Origin: Haliotis asinina
Lineage: Eukaryota; Mollusca; Gastropoda; Lepetellida; Haliotidae
Direction: 5' to 3'
Length of the DNA: 64,000 nucleotides
Assembly: GCF_037392515.1 (NCBI RefSeq)
Contig: NC_090291.1
Span: 18,875,501-18,939,500 of the forward strand
The stretch's first letter is position 1, and every line of letters starts with the position of its first letter. The notes under the pieces were generated by a model. The model searched no databases. It had not been told where the DNA came from and saw only the letters and a list, made by a program, of their open reading frames with translations. A program made the position numbers and the translations under genes. Positions 33,609-45,400 of this stretch are shown piece by piece.

Positions 33609-36600
33609 TCAGACAGTTTGGTATAATAGCACCACTGTGTGACTCAATGTTCTATTTTTTTCTGATTGTTGCTATGGTTATCAGACATCTGATATTGCAC
33701 CCAGTATGCACAAATAATATGGAGTGGACCACTCATGAAACTTAAAATAGCGTCTGCAAGGATCAGATTTTAGTAAGTGTATATGACCATCCATTCTTCA
33801 TTTCTCCACTCATATTGTCGTGTTATGACATGTTATTTCAAAAAGTCGTTATTGCCATTTGATGCCAGCTTATAGATGACCATGAGTTCTCAATAACCAT
33901 ATTGAGACTCATCGTCATGGCTACTGCTGTCAGAGTGCCTGGGACTCACATACGGACCAAGGTAAATCCAGGATATTGTTGCTGCTGTCAGTATTTTGCT
34001 TTGTGGCGATATTCACCACTGCTGGTGGAACTGCATGATGTGGATCGCAGGGATTATCATGTCCATTTGTCTCATTGGAATTGGATCTTTTACTCAGATA
34101 TGATACCTCTTTGTGTGAAAGTATAAAACTCTTCCACAGATGACCGTGTTTGGTGAATTTACAGCCAGTCAGTGTAACAGCTTCTTTGATTTTTTAAATC
34201 AACATTACCGAATCCAGGTTATCAATAAACAGAATTATTGTTAAGTATATGGCTTGCTCCTCTGCACTGTGGAATTAAACTCAAAGGTTTATCTCACATG
34301 ACTATATGCCCTTATCGGATATGACTATTGGGGGTTATCAGATCATCACAGAGGTACTGTATTGACATGAAGGTCTGATATTTATGAGAAGTTCCACATT
34401 TCAATCATTCCATCTAACTTTCCATCTGGCTTTTTTTGCTGTTGTGCTGATCCAATTTGTTTTGTGGTTTATATATGGGGGCAACATATTTTTGTTATGC
34501 AGGATGTTTATATCTTTTAATAAATATTTTGGTAATCAACTGCCTTTATTCTTTGTTTGTGTTGTGATACCATGCAGATCTGCACTGAGCAGTCTGACAA
34601 GTAGGATGGTACCCAAACACCTTGCCATTTATGCCAAAGAATTCAGTTGGCATGGCAACACTAGGGACTGGCCTTGCTCCTGTGGAGTTACACCATGTTA
34701 ATCAATGACTTATGTTTATGCCAAAACACAGATGGCAGAAAAAGTTGTTGAGGGCATAAGAGCAAGCCGCATGCAAGGAAAACCAGTCTTGCTTATGATC
34801 AGTCTGGTTGCAGGAGTGGCAAGGTGTGGGACGCAGTCACCCTGATTTGGGTGTGTGAGTAAACATCTGACTAGTTGACAATGTGTTCACAAAATACTGT
34901 GTTTATTGGCAGACATGTTGAAGTGCAAGATCCCAATGAAAGACCACATCTTGCCAATGTCGTTTTTGCAAAGGCCGATCACGAAACGCCTATTACAGGA
35001 TGACAATACGTCACTCTCATGGCAATAAATAAGTTGTTCATCCATATATTGCCATCCTTCCTTACATTTTGTACGACTGTCATGTTTTGACGTCTGCTAG
35101 TTACTTAATATGTTAGCATTATTGCAGCTATGACACGCATTAACCAAGTCACTCATGAGCCTCTTTCAGCATGCAACTCATATAGGTATTTTGCTGATAC
35201 TGACTCTCTTGTAATGGAATGCACACAGAGACAAGAATGATCCCATCTGCAGATCTACAACAGTAGTCTGAAACACAGGCGCTGTTGGGTGTATCATTTG
35301 TAACTCAAGGGGCCATCTTCCTGATCCTTCAGTGGCCGTCTGTCACCACTGTGATTCTGAGAGACAGACCATACACAGTTCAAACCCTAGACTGAAACAG
35401 TAAAATGTCTTTATTTTCTCTATGTATATTTTAATTGATGTGTGGTTTATCAGTAGTATGCACAAGGATATTTGTTTCATCGTATGTAAATAAAAAAAAA
35501 TGAGCACACTCTTGTTGGAGTATGACTGACATCAATCTGGCAAACCGCTTGCTTCCTCTTCCCGTTGGGTGTTGGGCTGGTCAGTGACATGGTTCATGAG
35601 AACTGGGGTGATGGTTCTGCCCCAGGCTTATGCCACTGCTGGAGAAGTCTGGTAGACATCTGCAGCTGTGGCACATGCATGATATTATTGAGCTTTATTC
35701 CTTGGAGGGATTTCACCAAGCCAATTTTGTATGAAAAGCGCCCTCCAACAATGTAGCAGATACACCATTGTCACTTTCATATGTGAATCTAGATGCAAGT
35801 ATAATTAAGAAAAAGTCTTAAAATGTTAAAACGAAATGTCCCTGTTATTTAAGTAGCTCAGACTGGTAGATTTACAAGGTGGACAGAGCAGTGGCAGTAT
35901 TTTGCTCCTTTTGCATTTCATGATTGATTTAAGTGTGAAAAAGTAGATGTCATCACGCCGAGAGACTAACTTTGGGGAACGGACATGATGTCATTGACTA
36001 AAATGAGAAAAAATAACAATTATCCTGACAAATAACCTGCACATGATGTCTCGTGAAAAAGTAAAAGGTAGGAAGTGTCATAGCAAGAGCATTTCCTACA
36101 TCCAGTGACGGTAGTGGTCGAGGACTTTCCCATCGTAACTGCAGGAGGTAGTTCTGCCAGTGAGGAGACAGTGGAAGGTGGAGTGTGGTTCTCAGCAATG
36201 CCCTTTCCATCAGTAAGGCCAATCGACGGTGGAAGGTGTTGTCAAAAATCTTCTCTAGTTCATCAAAAAAAAATTATTTATGATACACTAAATTGACATG
36301 TAAGTCTATGGAATCGGGTCAAGTGGCCTAATATAAATGGCACGAGTCTGTACCAATGCCAAAGCAGAGACTTCAACCACACAATGGTGACTGTACTTTT
36401 CTCTGTAATTTCATTTCATCAGTTGAAGGTAACCTGTTAACAATGGTGCAACATAAAATACACAATACAGAGAGTATGGGGATGTAACGACTCGTTTACA
36501 TTGTACATGGGGGCTATCCATATACCTATCACTTCCTTTGTCGTGTTGTGCGGTTTCATTATTTCTTAAAATTTGTGACACTACCAAAATGTATGTGGGT

Positions 36601-38071
36601 TTTTACATCCCTCACAAAGTTGGAGTTGTGTTCCGTCCATCCGAGATGGTGGAAACAGATTTTCTCAAAAGCCGTAATAGATTTGGGAACCAAATTTTGT
36701 ATGTTTTCAGGACATGAATGCTTTGATGGGGTTTGAAAAGGGAAACCATGTTACGATTCTTTACGAAACTAAGACTCTTGTCATGCGTTTCCTGACGTTA
36801 GTGCACGTTATCCTCAGATTTTCTCAGTAACCATTACAGTTCACAGATAGGAAAATGAAACGTTTTCAGGGCATGAATGTAGTAAACCCCAAACAAACAA
36901 ACCTAACAGACAGGCACCAAACAGGTACGGAACACTGTGGCGTTGGATACTGATGACCATGTTCACTTCTTTGCACTGCTTGGTTTATCGTGAACAAATT
37001 ATAATGCAAATATTGTGTCCTTAGCCACAGCTAATTCTCAACAACATGGCCTTAGATTTTCGCAGCTGTGGTAGGATAACATGCATCACCCAAGTCAGCA
37101 TGCCTGGCTACCCGATCTGATTCTGTTATTGAAATTGAAAACCTGGATCTTTGCTAACAGTTTCCCACAAGATGAAAAATAAAATCTCAATACTTGTGAC
37201 ATTGGTTTCTTAGGTGTATGATAACAGTACCAAAAATCGCCTAAAAATTGCACTTGAATTTACACCATAGGCATCCCAGGGATTAAACCCCGAGATGATT
37301 CATTTTTTGCATATCAGACCCAGTCGTCAGCATCCGTGTGAATCGTCAGTCATATGTCCAACTGAATCATTCTTAATATTTTCAAATACTTCATAGTGTA
37401 ATGAATAACAAATAAATATAGCTAAGAATATTTATTCACAAAATAATCTTACATGCTCGCAATATTTATGCTTACAACCACCAATAAATAACATCTTTAT
37501 ATATAGCATCTTCATCTGCTAAAAGACATACATTTACTTGAAACAGTACATGCACTCAAGCAATTGATGCAGTAAACAATTCAGACCCTTAGTCTTTAAC
37601 AGATGCAGAATCAAAGTATTTTCAATATTTTGGTGTAGAAAACATCCCGTTTCAAACATATCAAGAAGACCTTAAGAGGTTTAATATATAAAAGCATTAT
37701 AGATGATCAAATAGCAAGATATGTTCATGAACAAATCATGATTTTATACAAGAATAATCATTATTATGTATTTTGAAAAATCTGTTCAGCCTTGCCCACA
37801 GTGCTTTCTGTGCTGATCAGTTCACAGAATTACAGAGATGATGGTTTTGTTTGAATTTTCAAAACTTAAATACAGTTTCTGTTGGAAACAAATGAATTCA
37901 TGTGGATACAATAAAACCTCTTGCAATCTGAACAACAATTTTTACTGGAAAATGACTGTTACCCTTCCCACTACTGATCAGTTAAAACAGGTCTAGGGCC
38001 AATGTAGTTCCATAAGATTCCTCCTGAAGGAAATATGAGAGACTTCAAAATGACTTAGTTCCAGAGCCAAC

Positions 38072-38331
38072 CAGGCCCTGATTTCTCGAAACAAACTTAA
38101 GTTTTTACCCAAATCTCAAATTGAGTTTCACAATTTGAAACAGCTGAATTTTTAACTCAACTGCATTTGTGAAATATAATAGCCAAAACAACTTAAGAAA
38201 TCTAACCATCAAACTCAAATTGTCCCATATATTTTGAGTTTTATGTCAATTTCAGTTCATTCTGTGAAATGCGTTTTCTCAAATTTGAGTAAAAAATCAG
38301 ACATAAGTTTGTTTCGAGAAATCGGGGCCTG
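38072..38331. mobile_element. MITE with about 28-bp terminal inverted repeats
   Basis: Left end CAGGCCCTGATTTCTCGAAA (then CAAACTTAAG) and right end, reverse complemented, CAGGCCCCGATTTCTCGAAA (then CAAACTTATG). The element is 260 bp and internally rich in inverted CAAATTTGAG words. Non-autonomous DNA transposon. No clear target duplication, so the superfamily is not assigned. Confidence 0.85.
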
Positions 38332-39473
38332 AAGTCTCCTCTAATACTGCCTCTAAGTACTGAATGGGAGATGGCACTATGATCACACAAGTTGAAATTG
38401 GAATTGTTGCACCCCAGGGGTAACTGAAAAAACATGGATTGGATATCACATATAATCATAAGCCAGTTCTTGTACTTTCAACAATTTTCTTCAATGATAC
38501 CCAACTTATAATAGTTATGTAATGGTGGGTCAGCTTCATGTTAGGGAATGACCGTGACAATGCAGGATTCTTACAACTCTTAAAACTCTCCAGACTACCT
38601 TAATAAGGGTGTGACTACCACTTAAACCCATATTATTGGATCCTGACCTGCCCAAGGGAGGTAACTCAAAGCATACAGACAACCATGACCTCCTGGCCAC
38701 CCAAATTAAAGGTTTTGAAAGGATCATAAATACTAAAATGTACATATGTAAAATAAAATTCACCAGGATGGTTCAAACAAAAGTTGTCTATACAGTAAGC
38801 AGCACGCACACAGGGCAGCTGCTACACCCTCTTGCATAGTGGACAGTCAGGTGTATTGCTATAAGGCAACCGCAAATTGCCTAAATCAGCAGTTAAACTC
38901 AATAAGCAAAAATATAACAAACACACCTATCCCCTCATACACACAGGATAAAATGAACACACAAATAGGGCTTTCTGATTGTTTCAACATTCCTAAAGGA
39001 TGACATACGTTTTGTAAGAAGGGAATTTGGGGGAAGGCATTTTGTTTTTGAAGACTTAATTCTGAAAAACACAATACTATAAACCAGAATTAATAGTGTC
39101 TTTACGATTTAGTTCTGTTGGTAGTTGGAGTTAAAAAATAATCTGGCTTCCCTGGTTTCATTTGTTTAAAGAATTCCTGAATTTGACTCGTTAGTTTAAA
39201 ATTTCTGTGATTAAAAAAAGGCAGATAGATTAAACCATGTAAGGCCTAAGAAAATGTGGATTTGCTACAACTAACACTTTATGACCTATATTTGCAGATA
39301 TTTCATTGATATCAACTAGCAATAGAACACGATTTCCTACAATCATAAGTTCCTGTGATAATGCCATATCAGCCGTTTTAATCAAAGGTAGTTATTGACT
39401 AGATGAGAAGTCTATTTTTGAGACTTCCAGTCATTTGTTGTGTTGTTTGATGGACAAACTGAACACATTACCC

Positions 39474-40440
39474 TGAGTAGCATATTCAATGTAATATTCT
39501 CACAATTGTAATATCCCTACTATTGACAATGTAATATCCTTACAATGTAATATTCCTACCATGACAATGTTGGTTGGTTGTTTGGTTTGTTGTTTAACGC
39601 ATCATTCAGTCTAGTGACAATGTATACCCTACAGTGACTGCATAAGATCCCTGCTATTATAAGGGTAACGCTATTTTTCATTATCATTTGCAGAAGCCTG
39701 AGGTCTTTCATTAACTGCCCGATGAAGGAGGGCAGCTGAAAAGACCGGGGACTCCTGCAAATGATAATGCCCTGAAAAATAGCGTTACCGTTATTATAGC
39801 TAAAATGAATAGAATTTTTAATAAAATAAGAATAAAAACAGCGGCATCGGTTTAGAAGCATTTACTGCCAACAACAAAACGACAGAGGTCACTAACACAC
39901 ATTTTACAAACATTGACACATCAAAGAACAACACAGATGACGTCACTATTGAGAGACTTTGACCTCTGCTCATACTACCAGCCGCCATTGTTTTCAGTGA
40001 TCAACAACGTTAGACTTCAAGTCGATATTTTCATTGCTGTATGTTGTCATTTATGATACAATTGTTATGGTTGGCACAGGCTGGAAAGTGCATAATGGCA
40101 TAAGCACATGTGACGAATGTGAGCCAGATATATGGTCAATAATGAACCCAAGTTCAAACGAGCCGTAGGTGATTGAACTTCAACAGTTGAGCTACTTATG
40201 ACGTCACCTAACAACAGGCTTGATAATGGCCCGTCATATAAGCATTTTGCATGCATTATCAAGTTACCGTGGCCCGTTCATTTCTGATAACGTGCAGTCG
40301 TTTTAATGATAATTCTATCCATTTTAGCTATAAGACAATGTAATAGCTTTTTTTTGTCAATGTAATATCATTGCCGGCTATGACAATGTAATATCCCTAC
40401 TATGAAAATTGAATAATTTCCTTACTATGACAAAGTAAAA
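39474..40440. repeat. ATGTAATATCC tandem repeat array split by a foldback insertion
   Basis: Imperfect copies of TGACAATGTAATATCCCTAC occur at about 39485-39565 and again at about 40336-40440. The intervening 0.77 kb holds foldback sequence (39654-39799) and an inverted terminal pair (39793-39815 with 40312-40334). The same array on both sides indicates insertion into a pre-existing array. Confidence 0.75.
39654..39799. mobile_element. Palindromic foldback element
   Basis: Arms of about 67-70 bases (39654-39720 and 39730-39799) are reverse complements with several mismatches. Examples are GGTAACGCTATTTTTC with its inverse GAAAAATAGCGTTACC, and ATTATCATTTGCAG with CTGCAAATGATAAT. The loop is about 9 bases. 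Nothing coding. Confidence 0.85.
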
Positions 40441-40674
40441 TTATGAATATGCAAGCACTTAAACTGAATAGACATTAGTCACCAATAAAGGTCAGGCATA
40501 CATGCATCATATCTTCATATGAGATCAAATCTTTGATAGTCATACAGCTTTCATTGGGATGTCAGTTCATGACAAATACTTGGCACACATTTGTGAAGGA
40601 GTCTTGTCTTGACTACAAACGCAGACATAAAAAAATGCACACCACCCAACACCCAGCTTAAACTTAATTAACAT

Positions 40675-40680
40675 TTTATT
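40675..40680 (-). terminator. Candidate TCF25 polyadenylation signal
   Basis: AATAAA on the minus strand about 1.8 kb beyond the TCF25 stop. It is the nearest canonical hexamer I found on that strand. The intervening sequence, CT-rich on the plus strand, would be 3' UTR. Tentative. Confidence 0.3.
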
Positions 40681-42470
40681 GTATTCATGAAAACTGTATA
40701 CAATTCAATATTTGGGTTATATACAAAGAATCACTTACAGTTATGCATGATTGATGAAACCTTGATGCGTTCAAAGTCAATAGCTACAGCTTCAGAAACA
40801 TTCTGTGTCAGATTTGAGACTTCTCATTGCAATGTTTACCCAGCTCCAGATATTCAAACACTACATGTAACTACACCATGCAAGAGAAACCAAATATTAA
40901 TTCATGTGATTTATCCACTGCCACGCTCCAGAACACTTCAGCATGGACATATGTTGAACAATCGTGGTACAGAAAAACAGCATGCTACTGTTCCTCTTTT
41001 CTCCCCTGCTGTTACAACATATGTTACATAAATACATGATTTCTCACTAGATCTGAAACTGAAACAATTACTTGTTGAGTTTGCCTTCTCACTTTTCAAG
41101 TAATTTGATTATACATAAAACAGATTTCAGTATAAAAATACATGGTTAAACTGAACTACCTATATGCAAAAGCTAAATGATTGAAACTAGATGAATCCAT
41201 CTATCTAATAGTTTTAGCAAACATGCTAATATTTTTATGCTATATTCGCCTGGATCCACAGTTAATATACACAAAGTACAGCATGTATTGTGATATATTG
41301 AATTACATGTAATGTGACTATCTGACATATTTATAGACTTAGTCTGAATTATATTACAATACAAGTCTACTCCATCCATATCATTCTGTACTCAGGGTCA
41401 TCACCGTAAGGCATCATGTCACTTGAATATAAAATATATTCATAGCACCATCACAGGACCTGACAAGACCAGATTCCCTGGTATAAACTTGAACTTTGTT
41501 GTATTCAAAATCAAATCTTAAATTCTAACACAATACCTCTATGAATGATGATCAGACAGTCCTTTAACAGAGGATCACATCAGGTCAGTTTCTTCGAAGC
41601 AAGTCTGAGCCAACTCTTCTAGATTCAAACGAGGACGCTTTCAGAACAGCTCATCAGATTTATACAGAATTATTTCTGACTGGTAGATAATAAAATCTGC
41701 AATACATATCCTATAGCTCTTGTCACTGCTGAATAAAATGGTATCTAAGCCACAATGAGAGTACAACTTGTACCGAGGAAATATAATTTGTTCTGGGATT
41801 TCTTTGTCGAGACTGAAGTTCTGAAACACATCATTTACACAGCAGACACATTATAATAATTAATGGCTCAAGACCCTATACTTCATTTAGACAGGGTAGT
41901 TAAAGTTCCTCTGGTTGCACCTGAGATAACGTCCTTTGAAACCTTTGTGTAGGAGTATTGGATTGGACTTAAAACTTTTCATGACAATTTGGCAAGTTCA
42001 TATTCATTACCTCCATTATCATCCAATCTTCTTCTCAAAGACAATTCTCTTGGCTTCCTTTACAGTAATGTCTTCCCATCTTCAATATCACACTCTCAGT
42101 TTGGTTCTTTGACTCCTCATTCACACTCCACATCCCTCATTTTACCACAACTCTGGTATGCTATTTCTCCATAACCTTCTGCCTTCCTCATCAACCCTTG
42201 TTTTACTACCACCCTTCGTATCCTGTTTCTCTCATCACACTCCTCCCTGACCCCTCATTTTACCACCAACCTGAACATCCTGTTTCTCACACATGGAACC
42301 CCTCCTTCCACCTCCCCTTCACACATACTCATACATACACACACACATTTTCTCACACACACCTGTCCCCTACCCCAGCAACCACGTCCCCTTCATAATT
42401 CACAGGGCCCTCTGCCCTACCTTCTCAGCCTATCACCATCTTCATCCTGGTGTCCTGTTCCCTTTCCCCC

Positions 42471-45400
42471 TCAGTCCCACTCCCCCTCATCCCTCTCCTC
42501 CCCATCTTCATCCTGTCTGTTCTCCACTGGAGGCTCCACAGGCTGGATGTTGTTCAACAAGTCCCGCATAGCATCCATCAACACGCCAATACCTCTTCGC
42601 AAGTTGTTCCCTTCTGGGTTATCTCCCCCTGCTGCTCCCTCTGCAGCTGGAGCTGCTGCTGGGGCTGGATCCGGGTCCTGGAATGAAGTGTCATTGTCAG
42701 CATGGTCAGACTCATGTCCTGAAATGCTTTGAATAGTATTTCAGATACAGTAGGTGAATATGGTTTTATGCCATTTTTAACAATATCCCAGCAACATCAC
42801 CGCAGGGGTCATCAGAGCTTCACTCCTTTTACCCATGTAGGTAATTGAACCCTGGTTTTCAGTGTGACAAGTGAATGCTTTAACCACTAACCACTCAGTA
42901 TTATACCTTGATCTGGAGGTGACAAAGATTGAAGTGAAACCAATAAGATCTTTGTCCTGAACTGCTTCAAACTATATTTAATTGATATTATTATTCACTG
43001 ATCAGTACTATACTGTGATATTTGTTAAATCAGAGCAAACCGGACGTGACAAAGGCAAAAAAGTGAATCAACAAGCACAAGCACACAATTGGAGAAAAGT
43101 TAAGATTTACAGTTTATCCTGCCACAACTAAGGGACACAACTCAGTTTGAGGAAACCTATGTAATCGGGCAAACTGGGATTAAATTCCCTAAAGGATGCA
43201 ACTCTACAAAGCGAACTTCTCAGACTACTAGGCCAGGTGTGCCCCTATTTTCTTTACGTATCCTCAAAGATGTACACGTACATTGGGGTTGTAGTTAGGC
43301 AACAAGGACCGCAGAAAGAGAGAAAGTGAACTGCCTCCCTGCTCCCCTCTTCGACCCCTGAAACAAACAGTAATTGTTCATTACTAATTTCAATAGAACA
43401 GCTATTCAACAGTGAAAGTTACACTTTCCCAAAGTATGAGAAGGTGGTGTTATTCTTTCCCTCTTTGTCATGTTTCTGAGCCAATTCTGTTATCCAGCTA
43501 TGAATATCACTAGCCATGATTCAGCTGTAAACATTTTACACTCATGTTGGATGTGGACCTCATAGTGTTTATGTCAAGCTCTGAGATACGGATACAAGCA
43601 ATTACTTGAAATAAATTCAGACTTAAGAAAAGTCCCATGACTTAACAGAAAAACTATATGTCATCATTGACTATTACCAATAACAACAGACAAACATCCA
43701 GTCTCTGCAATGAACATACAGTGCACTCTGTCTAATTCGGACTGGCTTTGGACCAACTAAAAGGTGTGAATTAGACACCAGCCCTAGTTACACACATTTC
43801 ACACAGAATGTAATGGAATTATCTCCCTTTGACAATCATACAATTACATATGATACACATGTAACTTGAATGCATAGAAAGACGAAAACACTTACTTACT
43901 TACAATTGTTGATTACATACATGCATACAAAACCTTCACCTTGTGTAGAAATCAGGCATCAAGGACTGTGACTGACTGTTAAGTGACTGTTTAAGGATCA
44001 TGGTTTCTGTAGTGGCTTCGAGTGTAGCCACATGATTCATCAGTTCAAGTGGGTTTTGCATTATGGCAAAATGTTATATTTCTCTTAGCATCTCTAGAAT
44101 CTTTGGATATGTGAGGCTCTTTTTACAGAAAAACTATGGTTTCTAAATACGTTCATAAAATACAACAAAAACGAGCCCAGATACTTTCATTTTCAGTCTG
44201 AATCTGTGGTAATCCTGCCATACATTCTAGACTTGCATGTGTTGCGGGGTCTGCATGACAGACTGAGTCAGCTCACCTGACTCGTCGTTCGTAGGTTGTA
44301 ACAGAATCATGAGGAGGCAGAGGGTCGTAGCTCAGAATAGGAGATGTCGTCAGTTCCTGGAAGGAAACAGATACTTTCAACTTGCAATAAACTTCTGAGT
44401 GTAAATCCTCATTAAAATACCCTGCCATTGTCCCCCTGCTGTGCAATGATATCTAATGTGGGCACTATGGATACATTGTATTATCAGAGAGTGGGGAGTG
44501 AGTGAGTTTAGTTTTACATCGCACTCAGCAATATTCCAGCTATATGGCAGCGGTCTGTAAATGTTCAAGTCTGGTCCAGACGATCCAGTGATCAACAACA
44601 TGAGCATCGATCCGCGCAATTGGGAACCGATGACATGTGTCAACCAAGTCAGTGAGCCTGACCACACGATCCCGTTAGTCGCCTCTTACAACTAGAATAG
44701 TCACATTTTATGGCAAGCATGGGTTGCTGAAGACCTCTTCTACTCCGGGACCTTCATGGGTCTGAGAGAGAGGGATTACAGGTACAGACCAAATACACAC
44801 AGACAGAGGTGAAGCAGTTAGTCAAGCATAAAGTCAGAGAATGTTTCGTGATGTGTTGGGTTCTTTAAAATTAGAGTAAAGATGGTTTTAAACTGCTTTT
44901 TAGCAACATTCCAGCAATATCACAGCAAGGACACCAGAAATAGGCTTTACACGCTGGATCACTGTGGGGAATCAAACCCATTTCTTCAGCCTGATGAGTG
45001 GAAGCTTTAACCATAATGCTACCCAACCACCGAGGGCTTATTAAAGAATAATGTCATAACACTGGAGTCACAGACAAGCTTCTTTTCCACTAGCCCTGAC
45101 ATATATATATCTGGGACCTTCTGCATGTTATGTAGCTGCATGGGATCATGTTTACTGTAGCAAACTGCATTAAGCCAAGGGAAATCTGTTGAACCATCAT
45201 AAGTTTACATCAGTTGCAGTTGAGTGGTGGGGCAGCCTAGTTGTTACAGCATTCGCTCATCACAGTGAAGACATGGGTTTGATTCCCCTCATGGGTACAA
45301 TGTGTGAAACCCATTTCTGCTGTACCCCGCCATGATGCAGTTGGAATAATGCTTAAAGCAGCGTAAAATCAAACTCACTCACTCACTCACTCACTCACAA

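Larger units (their letters stand above)
29245..38071. other. DIPK1 3' flank and long intergenic stretch without a supported gene
   Basis: The first few hundred bases are probably DIPK1 3' UTR. Beyond that the sequence is AT-rich with scattered short open frames on both strands. None shows family motifs, splice-joined neighbours or sustained low-stop composition. Local repeats are listed separately. Unrecognised non-coding transcripts cannot be excluded. Confidence 0.5.

Noticed and set aside
33902-34701. Short plus open frames in the intergenic region
   Set aside because: Hydrophobic stretches without motifs, splice partners or conservation evidence.
42198-42732. Overlapping plus open frames, Ser/Pro rich
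   Set aside because: Opposite strand of the last TCF25 exon and its CT-rich 3' UTR.
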